Of a DNA stretch of 64,000 bases, positions 16,676 through 26,562 are shown piece after piece. The first letter of the stretch is position 1, and each line of letters opens with the position of its first letter. The notes under the pieces were generated by a model. It ran no database searches. It had not been told where the DNA came from and worked only from the letters and a program-made list of their open reading frames with translations. The stretch covers positions 2,108,001-2,172,000 of the forward strand of contig NZ_CP126110.1 in assembly GCF_030123405.1 (NCBI RefSeq). Direction: 5' to 3'. The DNA is from Neobacillus sp. WH10. Lineage in GTDB: Bacteria > Bacillota > Bacilli > Bacillales > Cytobacillaceae. Position numbers and translations under genes: made by a program.

Positions 16676-17455
16676 ATGGGATACTTTGTTACTGTAGAGC
16701 CAGGTGTGAATTTATATGTAGAAGATATTAACCCGATGGGAAATAAAACCATTTTGTTTTTACATGGTTGGCCGTTAAGCCATAATCAGTTTGAATATCA
16801 GTTTAATATTCTGCCTGCTATGGGTTACCGCTGTATTGGTATAGACTGGAGGGGCTTTGGTAATTCGGATAAACCAATGAGTGGCTATACTTATAACAGA
16901 CTTGCAGATGATATCCGCACATTAGTTGGTACACTTCAATTAAACAATTTTACTCTCGTAGGTCACTCTACCGGTGGGGCTATTGCAATTCGATATATGT
17001 CTCGTCACAACGGTTTTGGGGTATCAAAGCTTGTTCTTATTGATGCGGCCGCTCCAACTGGATTTACCTCAGAAACTGCTAATAACTTTCTTAAAGAAAC
17101 CTTAAATGACCGGCCTAAAATGATGCAGGACGTAACAGATGGCTTTTTCTTTCAGTATATAACTAAACCATTTTCGGACTGGTTTTTGCAAATGGGATTA
17201 CAAGCAGCAAGTTGGTCGACAGCTGCTATTATACTTACATTAAGAGATGAGAAGTTGCATGCGGATCTTCCAAAAATTAATGTACCTACTTTAATCATTC
17301 ACGGCATTCATGACAAAGTTATTCCATTTGCACAAGCTCAGGAACTAAATGAAAAAATAAGAAATTCACAGCTTGTTCCGTTTCAATATAGTGGTCATGG
17401 CCCTTTCTGGGAAGAACGTGACATGTTTAACCAACTATTGACACAATTTATTTAG
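16676..17455 (+). CDS. Alpha/beta hydrolase
   Basis: Encodes 259 residues, the usual length for the arylesterase/non-haem chloroperoxidase-like branch. The oxyanion HGWPLS motif is at 30-35, the nucleophile elbow GHSTGG has Ser98, an acid lies in HGIHDKV near residue 207, and the catalytic His is in YSGHGPFW near residue 241. There is no signal peptide, so it is cytosolic. ATG follows GGGAGGA. Substrate is unknown, and the gene stands alone. Confidence 0.88.
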   Translation: MGYFVTVEPGVNLYVEDINPMGNKTILFLHGWPLSHNQFEYQFNILPAMGYRCIGIDWRGFGNSDKPMSGYTYNRLADDIRTLVGTLQLNNFTLVGHSTGGAIAIRYMSRHNGFGVSKLVLIDAAAPTGFTSETANNFLKETLNDRPKMMQDVTDGFFFQYITKPFSDWFLQMGLQAASWSTAAIILTLRDEKLHADLPKINVPTLIIHGIHDKVIPFAQAQELNEKIRNSQLVPFQYSGHGPFWEERDMFNQLLTQFI

Positions 17456-17573
17456 TTAAAGCTTTGACTTAAATTCAAATAAACGGAGAACGATGGCACA
17501 ATAATCGGGTACACTTTACAGACAGTAATATATTTACTGTATTTATTAGGCTGGATATATTGTTCAACTAAGG

Positions 17574-19521
17574 GTGCGTGTGCGGCCGAGCCTAGGTCGT
17601 ATCATATAGCGGGTGGGATTCCCGTCGAGTAAGAACTAGCCATTCGCTCGTAGCGAGTCTTGGAGGGCTAAAGGTAACTTTAGTCTTTAAGCGTAGACAG
17701 TTAGGTAGCGGGCCGAAAGCCGAATGGTTGAAGGGATTGAGCTCCATAATGTTAGTAATTCGAGAGGGCTGATGCCTTACGCACAGCAGAAAGCAACATT
17801 TTTTCTTTCGTTAAAGGCAAGAATGATAAAACCTCTCTGGAGTCAGAGACCTTGGCACGTTATACATTGATATGATACGGCAACTCGGGAGACCCTACCG
17901 GTCTTTTCTTTTTTTAGAAGAGTATGGTCTACAAGCGATAACAAGCAAGGAAACCAAATGCCGATGTAGGGAGTCGGATAGCAGCGTAGTACCAATGAAG
18001 TTGGGTAATGCCGATGGAGGAAAGGCTAGCTACCAGTTATCACCCTTACTAGGGACACATTTACTACACACAGAGGTAGGTATAATAAATGGAAACAAAA
18101 CTACTAAGGATAGCAGAATTAGCAAAATCAGATCCTAAAATGAAATTTACTTCTCTTGCACATTTATTAAATAAGCAAACATTAGTTCAATGCCATTTTG
18201 AGCTACCCAATAAGAAGGCTACTGGGATTAACGGAACAACTAAAGAGCAATACGGTGAAAATTTAGAAGAAAACATAGAGGATTTAGTTAGTAGTCTTAA
18301 AAGCAAAAGCTATCGACCTGTTCCAGTAAGGAGAATGTATATTCCAAAGCTCAACTCAAACAAGAAAAGACCGTTGGGAATACCGGAACATGAAGATAAG
18401 ATTGTACAAAAGTGCATTACGAAAATACTAAATTCTATCTATGAAAATGACTTTCTTGACTGTTCCTTTGGATTCCGACCAAATCGTAATTGCCACGATG
18501 CTTTGAAAATACTGAACTTCTATATTGAAAAAAGGTCAGTAAATTATGTAGTAGATGTAGATATTAAAGGATTCTTTGACAACGTTGACCACACATGGAT
18601 GATGGAGTTCCTAAAACCGCGAATCGCTGACCCTAACCTACTAAGAACAATTGGTAGGTTTCTTAAAGGTGGATACATGGAGGAAGGCAAGAAATATAAG
18701 ACAGACAATGGCACACCGCAAGGTGGAGTAATATCTCCGATATTAGCCAATGTATATCTCCATTATGTACTCGACCTATGGTTTGAGAAAAGGGTTAGGA
18801 AACAGTGCAATGGACAAGCATACATAGTGAGATATGCAGATGATTTTGTTTGTTGTTTTCAATATAAAAGTGAAGCGGAGCAATTCTTCCATTCATTAAA
18901 GTTAAGATTAAAGAAATTTAATTTAGAAATAGCTGAGGATAAAACTAAAATCATTCCCTTCGGGAAGTTTGCGGAGAAAAATGCAAATCAACAGGGAAGA
19001 AGTAAACCAGCAACCTTTGATTTCCTTGGTTTTACACACTACTGTGGGAAAAGTAAACAAGGAAACTTTCGAGTGAAACGGAAATCAAGCAGGAAGAAAG
19101 TCAAAGGAAAACTAAAAGAAACGAAAGAATGGTTGAGGAATAATAGAAATAAGGATATTCATATGATTATGGATAGATTTAAACGTTCATTAATAGGGTA
19201 TTACAACTATTATTGCATCACTGATAATACCCCAAATGTTAACAACTTCAAAGACAAAATTGAAAACCTTCTGTTTAAATGGCTCAATAGAAGAAGTCAA
19301 AGAAAATCCTTCACATGGGATAAATTCAAACTTTTTCTTCATAAATATCCGCTACCTTTACCAAGGATTAAAGTGAACATATATGATTTAAGAAAAGTGA
19401 TTAGCTATATTCTGTAAAAGATGACTAGGAGGAGCCGTGTGCATTAATAGTGCAAGCACGGTTCTGAGAGGGGGGTGGAGTCCAATTTACCGCAAGGTAG
19501 AAAGGCACCCTTCTACTCGAC
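17574..19521 (+). mobile_element. Group II intron with ORF
   Basis: The 5' end is GTGCG at 17574 (consensus GUGYG). A long structured leader follows, then a reverse-transcriptase ORF, then domain V at 19432-19465 (34 nt, GAGCCGTG... with AGCACGGTTCT closing) and a domain VI-like hairpin ending near TTCTACTCGAC at 19511-19521. The 5' exon contains a palindrome (ACAGTAATATATTTACTGT, 17522-17540) and the 3' exon AGTTAAAGGGCTGC resembles the local repeat families. So it has inserted in an intergenic repeat or terminator-like site and disrupts no gene. The exact 3' boundary is an estimate. Confidence 0.85.
18089..19417 (+). CDS. ltrA: Group II intron reverse transcriptase/maturase
   Basis: Encodes 442 residues. 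Reverse transcriptase blocks are visible: TGINGTTKEQY (RT0/1), RPLGIPEHEDKIVQ, DCSFGFRPNRNCHDAL, VVDVDIKGFFDNVDH, GTPQGGVISPILANVYLH and the catalytic YADD in VRYADDFVCC near residue 250, followed by FDFLGFTHY. A group II maturase thumb/X domain follows (IGYYNYY and later). No HNH endonuclease domain is present at the C-terminus. The protein splices and mobilises the surrounding intron RNA. ATG at 18089 follows AGAGGTAG. The reading frame is intact, so the element may be active. Confidence 0.93.
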   Translation: METKLLRIAELAKSDPKMKFTSLAHLLNKQTLVQCHFELPNKKATGINGTTKEQYGENLEENIEDLVSSLKSKSYRPVPVRRMYIPKLNSNKKRPLGIPEHEDKIVQKCITKILNSIYENDFLDCSFGFRPNRNCHDALKILNFYIEKRSVNYVVDVDIKGFFDNVDHTWMMEFLKPRIADPNLLRTIGRFLKGGYMEEGKKYKTDNGTPQGGVISPILANVYLHYVLDLWFEKRVRKQCNGQAYIVRYADDFVCCFQYKSEAEQFFHSLKLRLKKFNLEIAEDKTKIIPFGKFAEKNANQQGRSKPATFDFLGFTHYCGKSKQGNFRVKRKSSRKKVKGKLKETKEWLRNNRNKDIHMIMDRFKRSLIGYYNYYCITDNTPNVNNFKDKIENLLFKWLNRRSQRKSFTWDKFKLFLHKYPLPLPRIKVNIYDLRKVISYIL

Positions 19522-19728
19522 TAGTTCAACAAGTTAAAGGGCTGCAATAATAATCATTATTTTGATCTTCCGCAATCGGGCGCGTTAGTTGAAGAAAGAT
19601 GGAAATGAATACACCTAGCGGCAGCCTATACAGGCTGTCCTTTTGCATTTGTTGGAACAGCTGGTGCACAAAATATAAGGGGGATGAAAACATATATTCC
19701 AACTTTTCATAATATCAGGAGGCTCGTT

Positions 19729-19896
19729 ATGTTAGCTAATTTTAAGGATTTAAAAAATGAGGTAATCTTCTTCCGAAAAGAGTATACAGACTTATCGCCT
19801 ATATTATCAATGGTAGAGGCACATGCTGCTGTCAGCCGATTATATGCCCGATTATACAGTGATGCCCGGAAGGAAATGTACGATGAGTACATGTGA
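19729..19896 (+). CDS. Small hypothetical protein
   Basis: Encodes 55 residues starting MLANFKDLKNEV at the ATG at 19729, preceded by a strong AGGAGG. It is predicted largely helical (EAHAAVSRLYARLYSDARKE). Not recognised; it may be phage- or island-derived given the nearby tRNA attachment site. 19522-19728 holds a short CAGCCT/AGGCTG hairpin near 19626-19641 and a family 2-like fragment (CAATCGGGCGCG). Confidence 0.45.
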   Translation: MLANFKDLKNEVIFFRKEYTDLSPILSMVEAHAAVSRLYARLYSDARKEMYDEYM

Positions 19897-20033
19897 GAAG
19901 GGTGATATAAAGCCGGAAGGTCAAAAATGAAAATGAGTTCTAAAACTTGTCCGCTTCCTCTATACATCTATTAAGAACGGAAAAGTGGAAAAATGTCCCT
20001 AGGCTAAAGCCCAAAATGAGGGAAAGGAAGAGA

Positions 20034-20153
20034 ATGGAGTATATCAATCCGTTATTTGGTGAACAAAATATAATACAAAAAGAACAGACGTTGCCGAGTC
20101 CAACCCATACAACTCGAAAAATAAGGGACGAAAAAAAACATAACATTAATTAG
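20034..20153 (+). CDS. Very small ORF with ribosome site
   Basis: Encodes 39 residues (MEYINPLFGEQNIIQKEQTL, then a basic end) with AAAGGAAGAG before the ATG and a strong terminator 20 bp after the stop. Both signals support expression. The product is unknown. Terminator placement is the best evidence that this is a real gene. Confidence 0.45.
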   Translation: MEYINPLFGEQNIIQKEQTLPSPTHTTRKIRDEKKHNIN

Positions 20154-20173
20154 CCTGAAAGTGTTAATAATGG

Positions 20174-20222
20174 AAAAATGCCCAAATACCTTGATACGAA
20201 AGGAATTTGGGCATTTTTTATT
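20174..20222 (+). terminator. Rho-independent terminator
   Basis: AAAAATGCCCAAAT pairs with ATTTGGGCATTTTT across a 17-base loop, with a T-run on the plus strand. Confidence 0.75.
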
Positions 20223-20402
20223 TGTCGCATGAACCAGCAATAACCAGTATATATATAAATCCAACTTTACTTATACGTTACACAAGAAAAATAAAAAAAT
20301 TATCGCCAGTTTAAAAATGAAGCCCACTCAATTTCTAACGAGGCGTCATTTCATTTTCGGCAAATTTTCGGCAAAAACCAAACAGTTCTTTAAAACAACA
20401 AG

Positions 20403-20428
20403 AAAAGCCTTGAATTATCAAGGCTTTT
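20403..20428 (-). terminator. Terminator of tRNA-Arg
   Basis: An 11-bp perfect stem AAAAGCCTTGA/TCAAGGCTTTT with a four-base loop, immediately 3' of the minus-strand tRNA. Confidence 0.7.
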
Positions 20429-20431
20429 GTA

Positions 20432-20505
20432 CGTCCCAGAGAGGATTCGAACCTCCGACCTACAGTTTAGGAAACTGTTGCTCTATCCTGCTGAGCTACT
20501 GGGAC
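20432..20505 (-). tRNA. tRNA-Arg (CCT anticodon)
   Basis: On the minus strand the acceptor arms GTCCCAG and CTGGGAC pair over seven bases, the D-arm has AGCTCAGCAGGATAGAGC, the anticodon stem ACAGT/ACTGT encloses the loop TTCCTAA (anticodon CCT), and the T-arm is GGAGGTTCGAATCCTC. CCA is not encoded. tRNA-Arg(CCT) is a common integration site, and partial copies of its 5' end lie upstream. Confidence 0.93.
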
Positions 20506-20793
20506 ACGTAGAAAACAATTTACTTTACTTAACACACACAATTAGAAAATCCCGTCCTGATCTCAGAAAGCTTAATCAAGGAGTGGCTCGATCAGTACGC
20601 TGAAGAAAATTCATTGGAGCATATTCAGGCGTGCTGAGCTACTGGGACAAGTAGAAAAGTATTTACTTAATTTAACATACACACAGTTAGAAAATCCCGT
20701 CCTGATCTCAGAATGCTTAATCAAGAAGAGGCTCGATCAGTACGCTTAAGAAAATTCATTGAAGCATATTCGAGCGTGCTGAGCAACTGGGAC
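20489..20793 (-). repeat. Tandem repeats carrying the 5' end of tRNA-Arg
   Basis: The 17-mer TGCTGAGCTACTGGGAC (the tRNA 5' end read on the plus strand) occurs at 20489-20505 and 20632-20648, and with one mismatch at 20777-20793, spaced 143 and 145 bp. The DNA between is also repeated (for example GAAAATCCCGTCCTGATCTC and CTCGATCAGTACGCT). In the first unit a frame reads PVLISESLIKEWLDQYAEEN, then SLEHIQAC and a stop; the second is degraded. These look like scars of repeated integration or duplication at the tRNA. Confidence 0.75.
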
Positions 20794-20863
20794 ATTTATT
20801 CACTTATTAGGAACGTTATTTATTATAATGATTTAATCGAAAAAGGTCAATAAAAAGTTGATA

Positions 20864-21607
20864 TTATTGAATCGGCAGATTCCTGGTCACTTTTGCTTTA
20901 TTTACAGCCTTTTCCCGGAACAACAACCAAACGATTAAACTTAATGAAATTAATAAACCTTCTAACGATAGAATATACCAGGGGTAGGGACCGAGAAAAT
21001 CTAATAGACTTGCGCTCCTTGGCTTGTGACTTAAGAACATATAATTTCCGTCTACCAGCTTATTAATAACTATAATAACCGGCATTAGAACATTCAAAAA
21101 GATAAACAATTTTAGTACGGACCAGATGGATGGCCTGTATCCCTTTGCCCAAGTAAAATAGAGCGGCACCCAAATGATCATTAAATGGGTATAAAAGAAA
21201 TGAAAGAAACGAAAATGTGGGAAGTCATAATGTAATAATGGGGTTAATAACGCCTGAGATGCGCCTAGTAATGAAGTAAATAATAGAATCTCATAAATTA
21301 ATTTTTTTCTTGTTAGTAATAATATCACCGTTAAAATCAAGCTGATGCTGCACAATTCCAGAGGGATGGCATGACTAACATGCCAGCTGCCATTGAGTAA
21401 CATCCATAAATGATAAGTTGTTTCCATTAAAATTAATGAAATTGCTACCCCGATTTCTGCATATCTCCATTCTTCTGCTTTCAGCTTATCTCTAAACAAA
21501 AATATTAAGATCGAAACTAAAATGAAGATGGAAATAACAACAAAATGACTTATGGAAAACATCTGGAAATCATAGTTTTTGTAACTACGGCCAAACCACT
21601 CTGCCAT
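20864..21607 (-). CDS. TIGR02206/YwaF-type integral membrane protein
   Basis: Encodes 247 residues with about seven hydrophobic helices and the family-like features HxWxLLNGSWH near residue 66, a conserved IPLELCSIS segment and HYDFPHFRFFHFFYTHL. The family is conserved in Firmicutes with no firm function. ATG at 21607. Monocistronic; 21608-21931 between it and the divergent protease gene shows no other feature and must hold both promoters. Confidence 0.8.
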   Translation of the reverse strand: MAEWFGRSYKNYDFQMFSISHFVVISIFILVSILIFLFRDKLKAEEWRYAEIGVAISLILMETTYHLWMLLNGSWHVSHAIPLELCSISLILTVILLLTRKKLIYEILLFTSLLGASQALLTPLLHYDFPHFRFFHFFYTHLMIIWVPLYFTWAKGYRPSIWSVLKLFIFLNVLMPVIIVINKLVDGNYMFLSHKPRSASLLDFLGPYPWYILSLEGLLISLSLIVWLLFREKAVNKAKVTRNLPIQ

Positions 21608-21931
21608 CTATCCACCCCATTTACATAATTAATTCTTTTATTTAAACATTTAGTAAAGTATATTCGATGAAAATAGCTTTTACTCCTCTAATGAAAATTA
21701 TTGTTCTTACAACTTAGATAACTTTTAATGAGAAAATATTTATTCTGTTAAAAGGTAAATAGAAAAATTAAATTTCTATCATAAGACACTTCCCTTCAAC
21801 AAAGTATGGCAAAAAAAGAAATTTACTAACAAGGATAATCGACATAATATTCTGATGGGTGAAATTATAATAATAACGATAGTGTATTAGCACTATTACT
21901 ATTTAACCAAACTGTTAAAGGGGGAAATGTA

Positions 21932-23740
21932 TTGAAAAAATTTTTTTCACTGGGACTTGTATTAGCAATGGTATTTTTCTCTATTGTTCCAGCATTTGCG
22001 AAATCAGCTTCAGTTACAAAAAAGGAATTTGCACCCAAGCTACCAGACTATCAAAAAGTTGATCCGAATCTCTCAAAAGATGTTTTATCGAAAGGCGGCG
22101 TGATTAAAGGAAAAGAACTACACGGCTATAACGGCAAATCGTATTCTAAACCACAAGAAACTGAGAGGTTACAGCCCAAAAAAGTAGAGGATCTGAAAAC
22201 AAAAGGGATTGCTATTGTGGTGGATTTTCCTTTAGCTGCAGATGGAAAAAGTGCTGTTCCAGGTGTTGATTATGACCAAATCCCTATTAATCAATTTGAT
22301 GATCTTATAAATGGAGATACTTTTAATCCTTATCGATTGGATATGTTTAAACATTTAGCAACCTTCAATGGAAAGGCAGCTTCTACCAATCGCACAATGA
22401 AGAATTTCTATAAAGAGGTTAGCTATGGAAAATTCAGTATGGATATTGATGTTGCAGGATGGTATACCTTGCCGCATTCCTATGACTATTATTTAGGACA
22501 GGACAAAGGGTACCATAATGAAAATGGAGATGCACATATTGGAGAATTGGTAAAAGATGCTATTAATCTAGCGTCAAAGGATGTAGACTTCTCCCAATAT
22601 GCTGTTCCAGCACAGCCAGGTGATTTCTGGCTGCATGGCGATGCTACATCATTTATTAAGGACGGGCAAACCATAGACAAAATTGTACCTAATCTATTAA
22701 TCATCCATCGTGGAACGGGTGCAGAGTTTAGCTTGGACCCAAGCCTAATTTGGTCACATAAATGGGATATTACAAGTGCAAGCTATTTCGGGCAATACTA
22801 TCAAACTGGCGAAGAGCCTGATGAGTCAACATTAGAGCACACAGTGGTTGACGGTGTAGCTGTGGATACGTATAATATCGTTCCTGAAGTGGGGCAGGAT
22901 ATTACAGGATATTTAAAAATATCAAATCCTGATCTTGTGGGACCGGATTATAATGGAAGAGAACCATCTCCACCAAGCGTTGGGGTTTTTGCACATGAAT
23001 TTGGTCATGTTCTAGGGCTGCCAGATTTATATGATTATGGTTATGACTCGGAAGGAGTGGGAATGTTTAGTTTAATGGCTGGTGGTTCATATGGTCGTGA
23101 CATGAATAACCGTTATTACTCAGGAAATTCACCAGTCCATCCGGATGCATGGTCAAAAACATATCTTGGCTTTGCTAAAGCAATTGAAGTGAATAAAAAT
23201 CAACAACTAACACTTCGTCCAGTAGAACAGCAGCCCGATATTTATAAGATTAATGTTCCCGGCTCAGACGGTCGTGAATACTTCTTATTAGAGAATCGCC
23301 AGCAAACTGGTTTTGATGCTGGATTAGAATACAACTTAGATGGTAACAAATTGCATGGATTAGTCGTCTATCATGTGGTGGAGGATATTCTCTCACGTAA
23401 TTTCTGGAGGCCAAATGAAGCGCAAAACTGGGATCTAAACCATCTCGGCTTAGCACAGGTACCAGTAAATCCTGCCAATGGAGAGCGGCATTATGCGGTA
23501 AGTGTTGTTCAAGCAGATGGTTCCTTTGATATGGAGCGCTATTTGAATGATGGAGATTCAGGCGATGTATTCCCTGGTAAATACAAAGTAACCTCGATAA
23601 GTCCTAAAGGGAATGTGGGTCCAAACACAACCTCATTATACAAATGGTCGAAAAAGGGCACTGAAACAGGCATTCAAATAACAAATATTGCTGAACAAGC
23701 AAATGGTACTGTCACACTTAATGTAATTTTTAATAAATGA
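21932..23740 (+). CDS. Secreted M6-family metalloprotease (immune inhibitor A-like)
   Basis: Encodes 602 residues from a TTG at 21932 preceded by AAAGGGGGAA. A signal peptide covers about 1-23 (VPAFA). The zinc motif HEFGHVLGLPDLYD near residue 354 gives the HExxHxxGxxD of peptidase M6, followed by a Met-turn-like SLMAGGSYGRD. It is shorter than classic InhA (about 795 residues), lacking room for the C-terminal MAM-like domains. Secreted proteases of this family degrade host or environmental proteins. It is followed by a hairpin-like GGTGCAGGAG...CTTCTGCACC terminator near 23758-23785. Confidence 0.88.
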   Translation: MKKFFSLGLVLAMVFFSIVPAFAKSASVTKKEFAPKLPDYQKVDPNLSKDVLSKGGVIKGKELHGYNGKSYSKPQETERLQPKKVEDLKTKGIAIVVDFPLAADGKSAVPGVDYDQIPINQFDDLINGDTFNPYRLDMFKHLATFNGKAASTNRTMKNFYKEVSYGKFSMDIDVAGWYTLPHSYDYYLGQDKGYHNENGDAHIGELVKDAINLASKDVDFSQYAVPAQPGDFWLHGDATSFIKDGQTIDKIVPNLLIIHRGTGAEFSLDPSLIWSHKWDITSASYFGQYYQTGEEPDESTLEHTVVDGVAVDTYNIVPEVGQDITGYLKISNPDLVGPDYNGREPSPPSVGVFAHEFGHVLGLPDLYDYGYDSEGVGMFSLMAGGSYGRDMNNRYYSGNSPVHPDAWSKTYLGFAKAIEVNKNQQLTLRPVEQQPDIYKINVPGSDGREYFLLENRQQTGFDAGLEYNLDGNKLHGLVVYHVVEDILSRNFWRPNEAQNWDLNHLGLAQVPVNPANGERHYAVSVVQADGSFDMERYLNDGDSGDVFPGKYKVTSISPKGNVGPNTTSLYKWSKKGTETGIQITNIAEQANGTVTLNVIFNK

Positions 23741-23948
23741 TAAGTTTTTGATTGTAAAGGTGCAGGAGAGGAATTCTTCTGCACCTTTACTTTTTCCATT
23801 GCTTAAATTGCAGATTTACCAAATTTCTATTTGAATTGGGAAATCCCTTTATTTTTTGGTGAATTATCGACGAGTGCCTGACACCCTCATTTTGTGTTAT
23901 AATAGTTTGTCGAAGATACTCGAAATGAATATAACCGTGGAGGTCATT

Positions 23949-26549
23949 ATGGCTGCTTATACGCCGATGATACAGCAATATTTAACCGTTAAGGCAGATT
24001 ATCAAGATGCCTTTTTATTTTTTCGCTTAGGCGATTTTTACGAAATGTTCTTTGAAGATGCAGTTAAAGCATCACAAGAATTAGAAATAACATTAACAAG
24101 CCGAGATGGTGGTTCTGAGGAACGAATTCCGATGTGCGGTGTTCCATACCATGCTGCTCCAAACTATATTGAACAGCTTATTTCAAAAGGATACAAAGTG
24201 GCAATTTGTGAGCAGATGGAAGATGCAAAACAAACAAAAGGCATGGTGAAACGCGAAGTTGTTCAATTGATCACACCAGGAACAGTAATGGATGGCAAAG
24301 GGTTAAATGACAAAGAGAATAACTATATTGCCTCGATAACCGCATTTGACGATCAAACATACGGATTTGCCTACAACGATATTTCAACAGGTGAAAGTAA
24401 GGTAACCTTGCTTTCGAACCATTTTGATGATGTACTGAATGAACTGTCAGTTTTAAGTGCAAAAGAAGTAGTTGTTTCTAGCAACTTTGACGGAGAACTA
24501 CAAAAGAGAATGAGGGAACGAGATGTTCTAGCAATCTCATTTGAGGATAATAGTTCGATAGATATGAATTTTTCCTATCTGCTCGAAGATCTTAATCAAG
24601 ATAAATTGAAGCAAACAGCAGCAAGACTATTTAATTATTTATATCGGTCGCAGAAAAGAAGTCTTGACCATCTTCAACCAGTCGCTACCTACCAAATCCA
24701 TCAATATATGAAAATTGATTATTATTCAAAGCGTAATCTTGAATTAACTGAGACAATCCGTTCCAAAGGCAAAAAAGGGTCATTATTATGGCTGCTTGAT
24801 GAGACCATGACAGCGATGGGTGGAAGGATGTTAAAGCACTGGATTGACCGGCCGTTAATAAATCAGGCTGAGATTGAGTATCGCCAAACAATCGTTGAAG
24901 TCTTGATGAATCATTATTTTGAACGCCAGGAGATTAGGGAAAAATTAAAAGAAGTATACGATTTAGAGCGTTTAGCAGGGCGGGTTGCCTTTGGAAATGT
25001 CAATGCCCGTGATTTAGTGCAATTAAAGCGATCGTTAATGCAGGTCCCATTTTTAAAACAAATCCTTCAGGGTATGCAGAATGATCAGGTAAAAAAAATT
25101 GCTGAGCTGCTTGACCCCTGTGAAGAGATTACAGATTTGCTAGAGCAGGCGATTGTTGAAAATCCACCACTATCACTTAAAGAAGGAAATATGATTCGTG
25201 ATGGATACAACGCTCAGCTAGATCAATATCGCGATGCCAGCCGAAACGGGAAAACATGGATTGCTCAATTAGAGCGTGAAGAGCGCGAAAAAACCGGGAT
25301 TAAATCATTAAAGGTTGGTTATAACCGCGTATTTGGCTACTATATCGAAGTCACACGTGCAAACCTGCATCTTTTGGAAGAAGGCCAGTATGAGCGTAAG
25401 CAAACCTTAACAAATGCAGAACGCTTTATTACTCCTGCTTTAAAAGAAAAAGAGGCGTTAATCTTACAAGCGGAAGAAAAATGCGGTGAACTTGAATACG
25501 ATTTGTTTACAGAAATCCGCGAGATTGTAAAGGAACAGATTCCGAGATTACAGGCATTGGCGAAAACGGTCAGTGAGCTTGATGTGCTGCAATGTTTTGC
25601 TCAAGTAAGTGAGGAGCGCCATTATGTTAAACCGCAGTTTTCACTGGAACGTCGTGTCGCCATTAAGGATGGTCGTCATCCAGTTGTTGAAAAAGTATTA
25701 AACTCCCAAGAATATGTTCCAAACGACTGTCAAATGGACAGCGAAAGGGAAGTTCTGTTAATAACAGGTCCGAATATGTCTGGTAAAAGTACGTATATGC
25801 GTCAAATAGCATTAACAGCCATTTTGGCACAAATCGGCTGCTATGTACCGGCTTCAGAAGCTGTACTGCCGATTTTTGACCAGGTGTTTACACGGATTGG
25901 TGCAGCAGATGATTTGATCTCAGGTCAAAGTACCTTTATGGTCGAAATGCTTGAAGCAAAAAATGCGATTACCAACGCAACACAAAACAGTCTGATTTTG
26001 TTTGACGAAATCGGACGTGGAACCTCCACGTATGATGGAATGGCTTTGGCGCAGGCAATTATTGAGTATATTCATAAGCGGATTGGGTCTAAGACCTTAT
26101 TTTCAACCCATTACCATGAGCTAACCGTGTTGGATGAAGAACTTTCGAAGTTAAAAAATATTCACGTTAGTGCGATTGAGCATAACGGTAAGGTTGTATT
26201 CCTTCATAAAATTAAAGAAGGACCGGCCGATAAGAGCTACGGGATCCATGTTGCACAGCTTGCCGAGCTGCCTGCAGAATTAATCAGCCGGGCGAATGAA
26301 ATTTTAACCACCTTAGAACAGTCTGATGTTCAAACTGTTCCTATAAAAGCGGATGCAGTCATCCAAAAAGATCCTCATGAACAACTGGCACAGCTGTCAT
26401 TCTTTGATGAACCGAAAGAGCCGAAAAAACACGAACCGACTTCAAAAGAAAAACGAGTGTTAGAGAAGATAAAGGAATTAGATTTATTAGATGTTACCCC
26501 GCTTCAGGCGATTAACATGTTGTACGAGCTCCAGAAAAGGTTAAAGTAG
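23949..26549 (+). CDS. mutS: DNA mismatch repair protein MutS
   Basis: Encodes 867 residues from the ATG at 23949, preceded by GGAGG and matching the family start AAYTPMIQQYL; the longer upstream frame is not supported. The mismatch-binding FYE motif (Phe30, Glu32 in GDFYEMF) is present. The ABC ATPase has Walker A TGPNMSGKST at about 607-616, then DEIGRGTSTYDG and the helix-turn-helix end. It recognises mispairs and recruits MutL. mutL follows after 13 bp, so they form one operon. The usual Bacillus upstream neighbour cotE is not in its expected place; a secreted protease is there instead. Confidence 0.98.
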   Translation: MAAYTPMIQQYLTVKADYQDAFLFFRLGDFYEMFFEDAVKASQELEITLTSRDGGSEERIPMCGVPYHAAPNYIEQLISKGYKVAICEQMEDAKQTKGMVKREVVQLITPGTVMDGKGLNDKENNYIASITAFDDQTYGFAYNDISTGESKVTLLSNHFDDVLNELSVLSAKEVVVSSNFDGELQKRMRERDVLAISFEDNSSIDMNFSYLLEDLNQDKLKQTAARLFNYLYRSQKRSLDHLQPVATYQIHQYMKIDYYSKRNLELTETIRSKGKKGSLLWLLDETMTAMGGRMLKHWIDRPLINQAEIEYRQTIVEVLMNHYFERQEIREKLKEVYDLERLAGRVAFGNVNARDLVQLKRSLMQVPFLKQILQGMQNDQVKKIAELLDPCEEITDLLEQAIVENPPLSLKEGNMIRDGYNAQLDQYRDASRNGKTWIAQLEREEREKTGIKSLKVGYNRVFGYYIEVTRANLHLLEEGQYERKQTLTNAERFITPALKEKEALILQAEEKCGELEYDLFTEIREIVKEQIPRLQALAKTVSELDVLQCFAQVSEERHYVKPQFSLERRVAIKDGRHPVVEKVLNSQEYVPNDCQMDSEREVLLITGPNMSGKSTYMRQIALTAILAQIGCYVPASEAVLPIFDQVFTRIGAADDLISGQSTFMVEMLEAKNAITNATQNSLILFDEIGRGTSTYDGMALAQAIIEYIHKRIGSKTLFSTHYHELTVLDEELSKLKNIHVSAIEHNGKVVFLHKIKEGPADKSYGIHVAQLAELPAELISRANEILTTLEQSDVQTVPIKADAVIQKDPHEQLAQLSFFDEPKEPKKHEPTSKEKRVLEKIKELDLLDVTPLQAINMLYELQKRLK

Positions 26550-26562
26550 GGGGTGAAGGCGA

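Noticed and set aside
17872..18138. An 88-codon ORF before the intron maturase
   Set aside because: It lies in the structured RNA part of the group II intron and overlaps the maturase start; no protein-like composition.
20317..20511. A 64-codon plus-strand ORF covering tRNA-Arg
   Set aside because: It reads through the tRNA and its terminator; its sequence is explained by the RNA gene on the other strand.
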